Below are positions 39,984 to 48,214 of a stretch of DNA of 64,000 nt, piece by piece. The notes below the pieces were generated by a model that saw only the letters and a list, made by a program, of their open reading frames with translations, did no database searches and was not told the origin of the DNA. Source of the stretch: Nesterenkonia sp. LB17 (lineage in GTDB: Bacteria; Actinomycetota; Actinomycetes; Actinomycetales; Micrococcaceae). The stretch covers positions 248,001-312,000 of the forward strand of contig NZ_JAJOYX010000003.1 of assembly GCF_022565915.1 (NCBI RefSeq), read 5' to 3'. The translations under genes and the position numbers were made by a program. Numbering within the stretch: position 1 is the first letter of the stretch; each line of letters opens with the position of its first letter.

Positions 39984-40949
39984 ATGTCAAACCCACCCAG
40001 CACCCCTCATAGCAATCTCGGCGGAGAGGACGCGTCACGAGCCCATACGCTCCCGACGCCTCCGTCGACCTCACCCGGCAGGGAAACGGGTTCTGCAACG
40101 AACGATCTCCCACTTGGGACCATGCCGATCTCCGGGCAGCCACAGCACTCGGGGCGTCCCGGCTCCGGGTCTGGTTCCACGTCCGATTCCACGTCTGGTT
40201 CCACGTCTGGTTCCACGTCCGATTCTGCGTCCGATTCTGCGTCCGATTCTGCGTCTCAGACCCAGAAGAAGTCGGATCAGGCCAAGGGTGCAGCCCAAGA
40301 TGTCGCCGGCGACGCCAAGGACGCCGGACGAGCAGTCAAGGACACCGCGGCCCAGGAAGCCGCCGGAGTCAAGGACGACGCCGTCCGCGAGGCCAAGCGC
40401 CTCGGCGGCGAGGCGGGCACGATGCTGGAGTCCCAGGCGTCTGAGCAGCTGGACCGCGCAGCGGGCACGGTGCGCACCTTCAGCGACGACGTCGCGCGCA
40501 TCGCTCGCGGTGAGAAGCCCGAACCAGGTGTCGCGAACGACCTCCTGGACCAGCTGAGCTCCCGGGCCGAGGCCACGGCGACCTGGCTTGAGGACCATGA
40601 CCCCAGGGAGGTCCTCCACGAGGTCCAGAGCTTCGCGCGGCGTCGTCCGGTTGCCTTCCTTGCCATCGCAGCCGGTGTCGGCTTCGCCGCCGGCCGGCTG
40701 ACCCGAGGACTCAAGCAGCACCACGCCGATGACGCAGGTGCCGTCGCAACCGGGCCTGCTGCCGGTGGTGCCGACTCCGGCACTGCCCCGGCCGGACCAG
40801 GGACGGCCCGGTCAGGATCCGACTCACCGGCAGCTCCGGTGTCCGGACACCAGAGCGCTGGTGCCCCGGCCTATGAGACCGGTCCCGCCAGTCCCACCCC
40901 GGGTTACACCGGCGGCACCGATCCCTACGCCGGCGGTGCTGGCCGATGA
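39984..40949 (+). CDS. Low-complexity DUF883-like stress protein
   Basis: About 321 residues. Residues 1-90 are Ser/Thr/Pro/Gly-rich with 12-bp-encoded Ser-Asp/Ser-Gly repeats. Residues 95-165 form an Ala/Lys/Asp amphipathic helix (KKSDQAKGAAQDVAGDAKDA). Later, WLEDHDPREVLHEVQSFARRRP is followed by a membrane segment AFLAIAAGVGFAAGRLTRGL and a disordered Gly/Pro tail. This resembles ribosome-associated/membrane DUF883-type proteins. GAAAGG before the ATG fixes the start. It overlaps the next gene by ATGA, starting a three-gene unit. Confidence 0.8.
   Translation: MSNPPSTPHSNLGGEDASRAHTLPTPPSTSPGRETGSATNDLPLGTMPISGQPQHSGRPGSGSGSTSDSTSGSTSGSTSDSASDSASDSASQTQKKSDQAKGAAQDVAGDAKDAGRAVKDTAAQEAAGVKDDAVREAKRLGGEAGTMLESQASEQLDRAAGTVRTFSDDVARIARGEKPEPGVANDLLDQLSSRAEATATWLEDHDPREVLHEVQSFARRRPVAFLAIAAGVGFAAGRLTRGLKQHHADDAGAVATGPAAGGADSGTAPAGPGTARSGSDSPAAPVSGHQSAGAPAYETGPASPTPGYTGGTDPYAGGAGR
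40170..40253 (+). repeat. 12-bp tandem repeat inside coding sequence, seven units
   Basis: Seven 12-bp units of three variants (TCTGGTTCCACG, TCCGATTCCACG, TCCGATTCTGCG). They encode alternating Ser-Gly-Ser-Thr and Ser-Asp-Ser-Thr/Ala in a linker. The length keeps the frame, so copy number can vary without disrupting the gene. Confidence 0.95.
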
Positions 40950-41410
40950 GCAGCCATGCCCGTCGCCCCATGGACCCAGAACCCACATCTGGGACAGGAT
41001 CCACGCCTGGGTTGGAGCGCAGAGCGGAAGAGGAATCCCTGGGTTCGCTCATGTCCAACGTCAGCAGTGACCTCTCTACCCTGATCCGGCAGGAGATCGC
41101 CCTCGCCAAGGCCGAACTGAGCGAGACCGCGAAGAACGCAGGAAAGGGTGCCGGCATGCTCGGCGGCGCCGGAGTCGCCGGCCACTTTGTGCTGCTCTTC
41201 CTCTCCGTCGCCCTCTGGGCCGCCCTGGGTGCCACCGCGATCGGCAGCGCCTGGTCTGCGGTCATCGTCGCTGCGATCTGGGCGATCATCGCCGCCGTGC
41301 TGGCGGTGCTCGGCAAGAAGAACTTCGATCAGGCCGAAGGAGCGCCGCAGACCGCGGAGACCCTGAAGGAAATCCCTGATGCTCTCACCCCTTCCAAGGA
41401 GACCCGATGA
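40946..41410 (+). CDS. Holin-X (phage-holin superfamily III) membrane protein
   Basis: 154 residues: an amphipathic helix LSTLIRQEIALAKAELSETAKNAGKGAG, then two hydrophobic segments (about 78-100 and 105-130) and a short polar tail. Despite the name, chromosomal members are ordinary actinobacterial membrane proteins of unknown function, usually beside DUF3618. It overlaps both neighbours by ATGA, so all three are co-translated. It is the intact counterpart of the remnant at 38259. Confidence 0.9.
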   Translation: MSSHARRPMDPEPTSGTGSTPGLERRAEEESLGSLMSNVSSDLSTLIRQEIALAKAELSETAKNAGKGAGMLGGAGVAGHFVLLFLSVALWAALGATAIGSAWSAVIVAAIWAIIAAVLAVLGKKNFDQAEGAPQTAETLKEIPDALTPSKETR

Positions 41411-41985
41411 CACAGCAGAGCCCCGATGAGATCCGCGCCGATATCGAGCGGACCCGCAACAGCCTCTCCCTAGACGTTGACGCCGTCGCCGACAAGGTTT
41501 CCCCGTCGAAGGTGGCCCAGCGCCAGACCGAGAAGATTCGCAGCACCGTTGGAGGTTGGAAGGACAGTGTGATGGGGTCAGCCGATGATGCCTCTTCGGA
41601 GGTCTCTGAGAATGCACATAGTGCCGCCGCGAGCGCTCAGCGGGCACCCCAGGAGCTCAAGCGCAAGACCCGGGGCAACCCGCTCGCGGCGGGTCTGATC
41701 GCTCTGGGGGCGGGCTGGTTGGCGGCGTCCATCCTTCCGGCCTCTGAGCCGGAGAAGAAGGCAGCGGCGAAGCTTGAGGATCAGGCTCAGCCGCTGGTGG
41801 ATGACGCGAAGCGCCAGGCGCAGTCGATGGCCGAGGAGCTCAAGGAGCCCGCCCTGGAATCGGCGCAGCGGGTTCAGGACTCCGCCACGCACAGCGCTCA
41901 GAACGTGAAGTCTGAAGTTCAGGACCAGAAGGACACGGTCGCTGACTCCGCGAAGTCCTCGGCTGAGGACGTCCGGGGCAGCTGA
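41407..41985 (+). CDS. DUF3618 protein
   Basis: 192 residues. The N-terminus SPDEIRADIERTRNSLSLDVDAVADKVSPSKVAQRQTEKI is the DUF3618 signature. A single membrane segment (NPLAAGLIALGAGWLAASIL) follows, then a long Lys/Glu/Ala helix with apolipophorin-like heptads. Function is unknown; the constant neighbour of holin-X proteins suggests a membrane-tethered complex. It is last in the three-gene unit and is followed by a clear terminator. Confidence 0.9.
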   Translation: MTQQSPDEIRADIERTRNSLSLDVDAVADKVSPSKVAQRQTEKIRSTVGGWKDSVMGSADDASSEVSENAHSAAASAQRAPQELKRKTRGNPLAAGLIALGAGWLAASILPASEPEKKAAAKLEDQAQPLVDDAKRQAQSMAEELKEPALESAQRVQDSATHSAQNVKSEVQDQKDTVADSAKSSAEDVRGS

Positions 41986-41995
41986 CACTTGGTGC

Positions 41996-42037
41996 ACCAG
42001 GGCGGGCCTGCGGTATCGACGTTGGACCCGCCCTGGT
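41996..42037 (+). terminator. Terminator after DUF3618 gene
   Basis: ACCAGGGCGGG (41996-42006) pairs perfectly with CCCGCCCTGGT (42027-42037), with further pairing inward, 11 bp after the stop codon. Confidence 0.88.
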
Positions 42038-42438
42038 CATCGATGGCTCGCGAAGGTGGTTTCAGTCATCGCCCTCTACACCCCTGGCGTTGTTCTTCGG
42101 GCGCGCGTTGAGCTACTTCCGGGGGCATTCGACACCGACTGCACCGCAGCCGTGAGCACGGTGTCGTTCGCGGTGACCCTCGACGCATCGAACACCACCG
42201 ACTTACCGGGGATGATGGGGGCCGAGGTCGGCGGTGAAGGACAGATCGCCATAGAGCCCATCCGCGACCATCGCCTCGAGACCACTCATCAACTAGAGCT
42301 GCTCGGTCTGCAGGTCATTGATGCCTCTCCTCCCCGAGCGTTCTCGTTCTTCACGTCCGCGAGCGCGAGCGCGAAGAACGAGGCCTCCATAGGGTTGATC
42401 CGCGACCGCCCAGGAGTGAACTCGATCACCACGAGCTC
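42038..42438. other. Intergenic region with possible gene remnant
   Basis: Four hundred bases with no supported gene. On the minus strand, short in-frame stretches such as VVIEFTPGRSRINPMEASFF and GLYGDLSFTADLGPHHPR look protein-like but are broken by stops and frame changes. I do not recognise the family. It may be a decayed gene between the envelope cluster and the iron transporter. Confidence 0.35.
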
Positions 42439-43209
42439 TCAGTAGTACACCGCCAGCGGCCCGCGCGGACCCTCGATCACGGTGACCTCGGTGTCGAAGA
42501 CCCTGCTCAGCACCGCATCCTGCATGATCTGCTCCGGGGTTCCGTGCTCGACCACCACGCCGTTCTTCATGGCCAGGATCTTGTCCGAGTAGCGGGCGGC
42601 GAAGTTGATGTCGTGCAGCACGATGACGATGGTGCGGCCCAGCTCGTCGGCGGCGCGGCGCAGCTGCTGCATCATCTGCACCGCATGCTGCATGTCGAGG
42701 TTGTTCAGCGGCTCATCGAGCAGCACGTAGTCGGTGTCCTGCGCCAGCACCATCGCCACATAGGCGCGCTGGCGCTGACCACCGGAGAGCTGGTCGAGGT
42801 ACCGCCCCTCCAGTGCGGTCAGGTCCAGGAAGTCGATGGCCTCAGAGATGTGCCGCTCGTCGTCCTGGGTGAGCCGGCCCTGCGAGTGCGGGTACCGGCC
42901 GAAGCCCACCAGTTGGCGCACCGTGAGCCGGGTGACGAAGTGGTTCTCCTGGCGCAGGATGGAGAGGATCTTGGCGATGGTCCTCGACGGCGAGTTCACG
43001 ACGTCGTGCCCAGCCACCTCGATCCGTCCGGAATCCACATCGAGCAGCCGCCCGATCATGGTCAGGATCGTGGATTTTCCGGCGCCGTTGGGGCCCACCA
43101 GCGCGGTGATCCCGCCGGCGGGGATGTCCACGCTGACCGGGCCGATGGCGACGGTGTCGCCGGCCCCTGCTGCGCCGTAGTTCTTGGTGACCTCGGTCAG
43201 GCTGATCAC
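42439..43209 (-). CDS. Iron-siderophore ABC transporter ATP-binding protein
   Basis: A 256-residue FecE/FepC-type ATPase. Walker A GPNGAGKST, signature LSGGQRQRAYVAMVLAQ, Walker B YVLLDEPLNNLD and the switch His in IVIVLHDINFA are all present. GTG at 43209 overlaps the stop of permease 2 (GTGA). It powers import of a ferric siderophore by the two permeases upstream. The C-terminus ends at the ATPase domain with no regulatory extension. Confidence 0.95.
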   Translation of the reverse strand: MISLTEVTKNYGAAGAGDTVAIGPVSVDIPAGGITALVGPNGAGKSTILTMIGRLLDVDSGRIEVAGHDVVNSPSRTIAKILSILRQENHFVTRLTVRQLVGFGRYPHSQGRLTQDDERHISEAIDFLDLTALEGRYLDQLSGGQRQRAYVAMVLAQDTDYVLLDEPLNNLDMQHAVQMMQQLRRAADELGRTIVIVLHDINFAARYSDKILAMKNGVVVEHGTPEQIMQDAVLSRVFDTEVTVIEGPRGPLAVYY

Positions 43210-44297
43210 AGGCGGCCCTTTCGCATCAGGACTATCAGGAAGACGACTCCGCCGATGAGCTCGATGATCAGGGTCACCGCGCCCTGGGCGTAGAAGATGT
43301 TGCGCATGATGAAGTACGCCCCGGCCAGGACGGTGTAGCCGATCAGCATGGCCATCGGGAACAGCATCCGGTGGGAGTAGGTGTCGGCGAACTGATACGC
43401 AAGGGTGGCGACCAGGAAGCCCAGGAAGGTCATCGGGCCGACCAGCGAGGTGCTCATGGCCATCAGCACCGAGACCAGTGTCAGGATGATCATCACCTCC
43501 CGCCTGTGGTTGACCCCGAGGTTGTCTGCGGTGCTGCGTCCCAGGGCGACCACATCGAGCCGTCGCGCCCGCCACCACAGCGCGCCCGCGGCTGCCAGCG
43601 CGATCGGGATCGCATAGGGCAGGTATTCGGCGCGAGCGTTGCCGATGTTGCCGAAGAGTCGGGCGGTGAGCACATCGAACTCGCTCGGGGTGAGCACTCG
43701 CTGCATGAAGGTCGACAGCGAGCCGAGTCCGCCGCCGATCACCACGCCCACCAGCAGCATGATGTGGATGTTGGAGAACCTCCCGCTCAGCAGCCAGGAG
43801 TAGAGGGTCGTGGCGAAGAGCACCATCGCAGCGGCCTGCATCAGGAACTGCGGCAGTCCGGTGACCAGGGTGATCCCGGCGATGCCGAAGAAGAACACCG
43901 CGCCGGTCTGGATCGCCACATACAGCGATTCGAATCCCATGATCGAGGGGGTGATGATCCGGTTGTTGGTCGCCGTCTGGAACGCCATCGTGGCCATCGC
44001 CTGGCAGAAGACGACGACGCCGATGACCAGCACGGTCTCCACGCGCATTCCCGCGATCAGCCAGTATCCGTCAGAGCCGAAGGGCATCGGGTTGTCGTAG
44101 CTGAGGATCCCGGCGGTGAAGAACACCGAGAGCCCGCCAAGCAGCGCCATGACGCCCCAGCAGCGCAGGCCGTGGCGTCGGGTGGTGATCGCCCCGGAGC
44201 GTCGGCGTCGCGGTGCGGGGGTGGTGCCGGCGGAGGTCGTGGCGGTTCCGGCGGAGACCTGTGGGGTGCGCCGCTCGCGATCAAGCTGCGCGGTCAT
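43206..44297 (-). CDS. Iron-siderophore ABC transporter permease 2 (FecCD family)
   Basis: A 363-residue permease with an Arg/Thr/Ala-rich cytoplasmic N-terminal tail (1-40) and about nine membrane segments. FecCD features include NNRIITPSIMGFESLYVAIQTG, MLLVGVVIGGGLGSLSTFMQRVLTPSEFD and VGPMTFLGFLVATLAYQF, the loop that contacts the ATPase. The ATG at 44297 overlaps the stop of permease 1 (ATGA). It partners with permease 1 as a heterodimer. Confidence 0.94.
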   Translation of the reverse strand: MTAQLDRERRTPQVSAGTATTSAGTTPAPRRRRSGAITTRRHGLRCWGVMALLGGLSVFFTAGILSYDNPMPFGSDGYWLIAGMRVETVLVIGVVVFCQAMATMAFQTATNNRIITPSIMGFESLYVAIQTGAVFFFGIAGITLVTGLPQFLMQAAAMVLFATTLYSWLLSGRFSNIHIMLLVGVVIGGGLGSLSTFMQRVLTPSEFDVLTARLFGNIGNARAEYLPYAIPIALAAAGALWWRARRLDVVALGRSTADNLGVNHRREVMIILTLVSVLMAMSTSLVGPMTFLGFLVATLAYQFADTYSHRMLFPMAMLIGYTVLAGAYFIMRNIFYAQGAVTLIIELIGGVVFLIVLMRKGRL

Positions 44298-45343
44298 GTG
44301 AGGAGCCCACCTTTCCTTCGCTGCCGCAGGAGCAGGCCGACGAACACCACGGCCCCGACCAGCCCCAGCACCAGACCCACCGGGATCTCGAAGGGCGCTC
44401 GGATGGTGCGGCCGATCAGGTCGCAGACGGTCACGGTCGCGATCCCGAGCAGCGCGACCCATGGCAGGTTGCTGCGCAGGTCATCGCCGCGGAAGAGCGA
44501 GACGATGTTGGGCACCACGAGCCCCAGGAAAGGCAGCGTGCCCACCACGGTGGCGGTGACCCCGGTGGCCACCGCGACCATGGCGGTGCCCATGAACAGC
44601 ACGGCGGTGTAGTTCAGGCCCACGTTGGTGGCCATGTCCTTGCCGAGTCCGGCCACGGTGAACTGGTCGGCGGTGATGAAGACCAGGATGGTCACCACCA
44701 GCACCAGGAACATCAGCTCATAGCGCCCTTCGACCACGCGGGTGAAGGATCCGGCGAACCAGATGCCTAGGGTCTGCAGATGGTCGGTCATCAGCGCGAT
44801 GTAGGTGGTGAAGGAGCTGACCACGGCGCCCAGCATGATGCCGATGATCGGCACGATCAGCGAGGACTTCAGGGTCACCCGCTGCAGGAACAGGAAGAAG
44901 ATGACGGTGCCGATGAAGGCCATCGTCACGGCGCCGCCCGTCCGGGCCAGCATCGAGGCGCCGGGGAAGAGCCAGAGCACCAGGATCAGTCCAAGCCCCG
45001 CCCATTCGGTGGTGCCCGTGGTGGTGGGCTCCACGAAGCGGTTCTGGGTGAGCAGCTGCATGATAAGTCCACACATGGCCATCGAGGCGCCCGCCAGGAC
45101 CAGCGCTATGGTGCGCGGGACGCGGGTGATGCCGAACATCCAGAACCCGTCCTCCGAGAAGACGTCGTACTGCCCGGTGGTCAGCGAGAGCAGCAGCAGC
45201 CCCAGGGTGATCAGGATCCCGATCACCAGCGCCGGGGTGAAGAGTCGATGCCTGCGGGTCCCGCGCGCCTCCGGAGACTCCGGCGGGGTCTCCGGAGGCG
45301 CGTGTCCGTCGCGGCTCAGCGCCGCGGGAGGGGTTTCAGGCAT
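44294..45343 (-). CDS. Iron-siderophore ABC transporter permease 1 (FecCD family)
   Basis: A 349-residue permease. A Pro-rich N-terminal tail is followed by VPRTIALVLAGASMAMCGLIMQLLTQNRFVEPTTTGTTEWAG, the FecCD entry motif, and LPFLGLVVPNIVSLF near the ATPase-contact loop. GGAAAG lies seven bases before the ATG at 45343. It is first gene of the permease-permease-ATPase unit, which has its own promoter (see 45367-45401). Confidence 0.94.
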   Translation of the reverse strand: MPETPPAALSRDGHAPPETPPESPEARGTRRHRLFTPALVIGILITLGLLLLSLTTGQYDVFSEDGFWMFGITRVPRTIALVLAGASMAMCGLIMQLLTQNRFVEPTTTGTTEWAGLGLILVLWLFPGASMLARTGGAVTMAFIGTVIFFLFLQRVTLKSSLIVPIIGIMLGAVVSSFTTYIALMTDHLQTLGIWFAGSFTRVVEGRYELMFLVLVVTILVFITADQFTVAGLGKDMATNVGLNYTAVLFMGTAMVAVATGVTATVVGTLPFLGLVVPNIVSLFRGDDLRSNLPWVALLGIATVTVCDLIGRTIRAPFEIPVGLVLGLVGAVVFVGLLLRQRRKGGLLT

Positions 45344-45366
45344 GGGAGGCTTTCCAGGAGCAGAAG

Positions 45367-45401
45367 CATAACTATGCAAGTCCTTGCATTTTCTGTCACG
45401 T
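45367..45401 (-). promoter_or_regulatory. Permease-operon promoter with palindromic operator
   Basis: Read on the minus strand, GTGACA (-35, five of six bases) and CATAGT (-10, four of six) are separated by 17 bp. The spacer is largely occupied by the perfect palindrome ATGCAAG-TC-CTTGCAT (45374-45389); an extra CTTGCAT half-site lies at 45422-45428. The predicted start is about 20 bp before the ATG. The palindrome is not a DtxR/IdeR box, so the regulator is unknown. Confidence 0.6.
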
Positions 45402-45440
45402 TTGATTTGGAATAGCGAATACTTGCATGGCGCTATTAAG

Positions 45441-45481
45441 GACGGTCCCACACAGGTTGTCCAGGCCTGCGTGGGACCGTC
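45441..45481 (-). terminator. Hairpin after siderophore-binding lipoprotein gene
   Basis: GACGGTCCCACACAGG (45441-45456) pairs with CCTGCGTGGGACCGTC (45466-45481) with one mismatch, 43 bp after the lipoprotein stop. It separates that gene from the permease operon. Confidence 0.85.
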
Positions 45482-45523
45482 GGGCGACCATCATTCACCG
45501 ACTGGCAAGAAAGTGAACTGCGG

Positions 45524-46687
45524 TCATTCCGCGGCCTCGAGTGTGTCTGCGAAGTCGCGGAAGAATTCGGTGTAGGCCTGGATGTCTTCGGTGAGGTAGA
45601 AGTTCTCCGGCAGGTACACGATCTGACCGTTCTCCACCGCGGAGACGTCGGCCAGCGCGGCCGACTCCTCGACGATCTCTGCAGCGGGGCTGTACTCCTC
45701 GCCCTCCTCCTGGGTGATCCGGGCATCGCGGTCCAGCACGAGCAGCCAGTCTGGATTCGCGGTGGCGATCGCCTCCACCGAGATGTCATCGCCGTGGGAC
45801 TCGTTCTCACCCTCCTGCTCCAGTGCGGGAGTGAGGTCGAACGTCTCGAAGACCGGCCCGATGGCGCGGCCATCAGGACCTGGGGCGACATAGCTCATGT
45901 CACCGCCGGAGGTGAGCAGCCCCATCACGGTGGACTCGCCGTCGTAGGCGTCCTGGACCCGGGCCATCTCGGCCTGAAGCTCCTCGACGAGCTCCGCGGC
46001 GACATCCCTCTTTCCGAAGACCTCGCCGAGTGATTCGGTCTTGCGGATGAGCTCTTCGACCAGGTCAGCGTCTGGCTGGGGCTCGAACTCCAGGACGGCG
46101 GCCTCCGGCGCCAGTCCACGGAGGTCGTCGTAGTAGTCCTGGAAGCGCTGCCCGTTGATGATCAGATCGGGCTCTGCCGCGACCACGTTCTCCAGATCGG
46201 GCTCGCGGTGATTGCCCAGGTCCAGGATGGACTCATCCTCGGCGTAGGCGTGGGTCTGGGCATCCATCAGGCTGCGCGCAGCGGCGGTGGGCTCGACCCC
46301 GAAAGCTTCCAAGGTCCGATAGGACCTGTTGTCGGTGACGACGACGCTCTGCGGATCGGTGGAGACCTCGTGCGTGCCGTGGTCATCTTCGATGGTGATC
46401 GTCGCCGCGCCTTCAGCGTCAGCCTCGGCGGCCTCGGTCTCACCCTCCTCCGCTTCGGCGGCTTCCGGCCCGCCTGCTTCCGCCTGCGCGGCTTCCGGCT
46501 CCTCGGCCTCGGCCTGCGACCCGCAGGCACTCAGGGCGAGCAGCGCGATGACGCCGATGGAGAGCGTGCCCAGGATCCTGGATCGATGCGCCCGAGAGGC
46601 GCTGCGCACAGGCCCCTCGTGGGAGACATTCTCGCGCCCAGGGCACTGGGACGCGATGCCCTCGGATGTCAATTCTTCAATGGGCAT
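45524..46687 (-). CDS. Iron-siderophore ABC transporter substrate-binding lipoprotein
   Basis: A 387-residue FecB/FepB-type binding protein. A long N-terminal region leads to a signal peptide IGVIALLALSACGS with a lipobox; the Cys is lipidated. A 45-residue Ala/Glu-rich linker follows, then the cluster-VIII fold (DDHGTHEVSTDPQSVVVTDNRSYRTLEAFG, and EPDLIINGQRFQDYYD). AAAGG favours ATG 46687 over 46702. An iron box lies just upstream. It delivers the siderophore to the permeases downstream but is transcribed separately. Confidence 0.93.
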   Translation of the reverse strand: MPIEELTSEGIASQCPGRENVSHEGPVRSASRAHRSRILGTLSIGVIALLALSACGSQAEAEEPEAAQAEAGGPEAAEAEEGETEAAEADAEGAATITIEDDHGTHEVSTDPQSVVVTDNRSYRTLEAFGVEPTAAARSLMDAQTHAYAEDESILDLGNHREPDLENVVAAEPDLIINGQRFQDYYDDLRGLAPEAAVLEFEPQPDADLVEELIRKTESLGEVFGKRDVAAELVEELQAEMARVQDAYDGESTVMGLLTSGGDMSYVAPGPDGRAIGPVFETFDLTPALEQEGENESHGDDISVEAIATANPDWLLVLDRDARITQEEGEEYSPAAEIVEESAALADVSAVENGQIVYLPENFYLTEDIQAYTEFFRDFADTLEAAE

Positions 46688-46744
46688 GGCCCTACCTTTC
46701 ACGATGCAGAGTGCCGGAGTGAACCAGCGGAGTGACGTGGAGAC

Positions 46745-46763
46745 TTAGTGTCGCCTAAGCTAA
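46745..46763. promoter_or_regulatory. DtxR/IdeR iron box
   Basis: TTAGTGTCGCCTAAGCTAA (minus strand TTAGCTTAGGCGACACTAA) matches 15 of 19 positions of the DtxR/IdeR consensus TTAGGTTAGGCTAACCTAA. It lies 57 bp upstream of the lipoprotein start. Iron-loaded DtxR/IdeR is the established repressor of such genes in actinobacteria. Confidence 0.85.
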
Positions 46764-46920
46764 ATAGAAGCTACAGACTTAACTAATTAAGCGCAAACGG
46801 CGCCTCGAATATGACAGCAGAAGCGATTCGCGCAGCATGTCGTGACGTATTGCCGTCAGACGGGCTGGAGTGCATCTCTCAAGCCCGGGACTGTTCCTGG
46901 CGACCGGTACCGTAGGAGCG

Positions 46921-48210
46921 ATGTCCTCCCACGCTGCTGATCCGCTCGCCCCAGTTCTCACTCCCCAGGGGTGGGAGCTGCTGAACTCCTTGCCGCCCTA
47001 TGACGAGGACGCGGCGTTCGGACTGAACATGCGGCTGCGCGAAGCCGGCCACCCGCCGGACCTGGTCGCGGCGGCCCTGACACAGTCACGTCTGCGCGCG
47101 GCTGCGCGGAAGAAGTTCGGTGACTTCGCCGAGCGGATGCTCTTCACCCACGAGGGACTGCAGCAGTCCACGCGGCTGCCGGTGGCGGCGCGCCATGCCC
47201 AGCGCTTCCGCACCGCAAACCTTGACCGGGTGATCGATCTCGGCTGCGGCCTGGGCGGTGATGCGCTGGCTGCGGCGTCGCTGGGATTGGCGGTGACGGC
47301 CGTGGAGGCCGATGAGAGCATCGCGGCAGCGGCGACCATGAACCTGCATCCCTTTCCGGAGGCAGCGGTCCAGCATGGCACCGCGGAGGCTTTCGCCGAG
47401 ACCTTCGGCCTGCTTCACGCCGGTGCTCCCCCCGGCTGGGGTCTGTGGCTGGATCCCGCCCGCCGAGACCCGCATGCAGCCCAGGACGCCGCATCGACCG
47501 GGCCCGCCCGGCTCTGGGATCCTGAGTCTTTCTCCCCGCCGCTGAGCTTCGTGACCGCTCTGGCGCGCACCGGCACCCCGATGGGGGTCAAGCTCGGCCC
47601 GGGACTGCCGCATGAGCTGATCCCGTCCGACTGCGAGGCCGAATGGGTCTCCGTGGACGGGGACCTCGTGGAGGTGGTGCTCTGGTTCAACGCACTGGCC
47701 CGGCCCGGAGTGCGCCGGACCGCGACGCTGCTGCACAGCGGGACCGCCGCACCCGTGGAGCTGAACAGTCCGGCTGACTTCGGCGCCGGCGTCGAGCTCG
47801 GACCAGCCGGGCGGACCGGGCTCGCCGGGGTGCTGCATGAACCGGACCCTGCGGTGATCCGGTCCGGCCTGGTCGCCGAGCTTGCCGACTCCCTGGACGG
47901 TCACATGCTCGACGAGCACATCGCCTATTTCTGCACGGATGCACCCGTGACGGACCCGTCCCACCGGCTCTCCCGGCAGTTCCGGGTGCTCGAGGTCGAG
48001 GCCTTCAACGTCAAGGCGCTCAAGTCCTGGGCGGCTGGCGCCGGGGTGACCAGCCTGGAGATCAAGAAGCGTGGGGTCGACATCGTCCCGGAACAGCTGC
48101 GCCAGCAGGTCCTGCCGAAGAAGCGGCCCAAGGGGCGCAAGCATCACGCCACGGTGGTGGTCACCCGGCTGGGCGAGGACCGGGTCTTCGCGGTGGTGGA
48201 ACCGCTGTGA
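46921..48210 (+). CDS. Class I SAM-dependent methyltransferase, THUMP-like
   Basis: A 429-residue protein. The SAM-binding motif I is VIDLGCGLGGDALAAA, followed by the acidic strand end AVEADESI. The C-terminal 90 residues (LEVEAFNVKALKSWAAGAGVTSLEIKKRG) are the THUMP-like nucleic-acid-binding domain. An RNA target is plausible; the exact base is unknown. The ATG at 46921 has AGGAG at rather short distance; an in-frame ATG at 46870 is less likely. It lies between the iron lipoprotein and the GH3 gene with no operon partner. Confidence 0.9.
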   Translation: MSSHAADPLAPVLTPQGWELLNSLPPYDEDAAFGLNMRLREAGHPPDLVAAALTQSRLRAAARKKFGDFAERMLFTHEGLQQSTRLPVAARHAQRFRTANLDRVIDLGCGLGGDALAAASLGLAVTAVEADESIAAAATMNLHPFPEAAVQHGTAEAFAETFGLLHAGAPPGWGLWLDPARRDPHAAQDAASTGPARLWDPESFSPPLSFVTALARTGTPMGVKLGPGLPHELIPSDCEAEWVSVDGDLVEVVLWFNALARPGVRRTATLLHSGTAAPVELNSPADFGAGVELGPAGRTGLAGVLHEPDPAVIRSGLVAELADSLDGHMLDEHIAYFCTDAPVTDPSHRLSRQFRVLEVEAFNVKALKSWAAGAGVTSLEIKKRGVDIVPEQLRQQVLPKKRPKGRKHHATVVVTRLGEDRVFAVVEPL

Positions 48211-48214
48211 GCAC

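Noticed and set aside
40170-40253. CRISPR-like repeat pattern
   Set aside because: Units are 12 bp, gapless, in frame and inside a coding sequence; there are no spacers and no cas genes.
40946-41410. Prophage holin or lysis gene
   Set aside because: No lysin, portal, capsid or integrase genes nearby; this holin-X type is a common chromosomal actinobacterial protein beside DUF3618.
45374-45389. Second DtxR/IdeR iron box
   Set aside because: ATGCAAGTCCTTGCAT shares neither the TTAGG/CCTAA arms nor the 19-bp length of that box.
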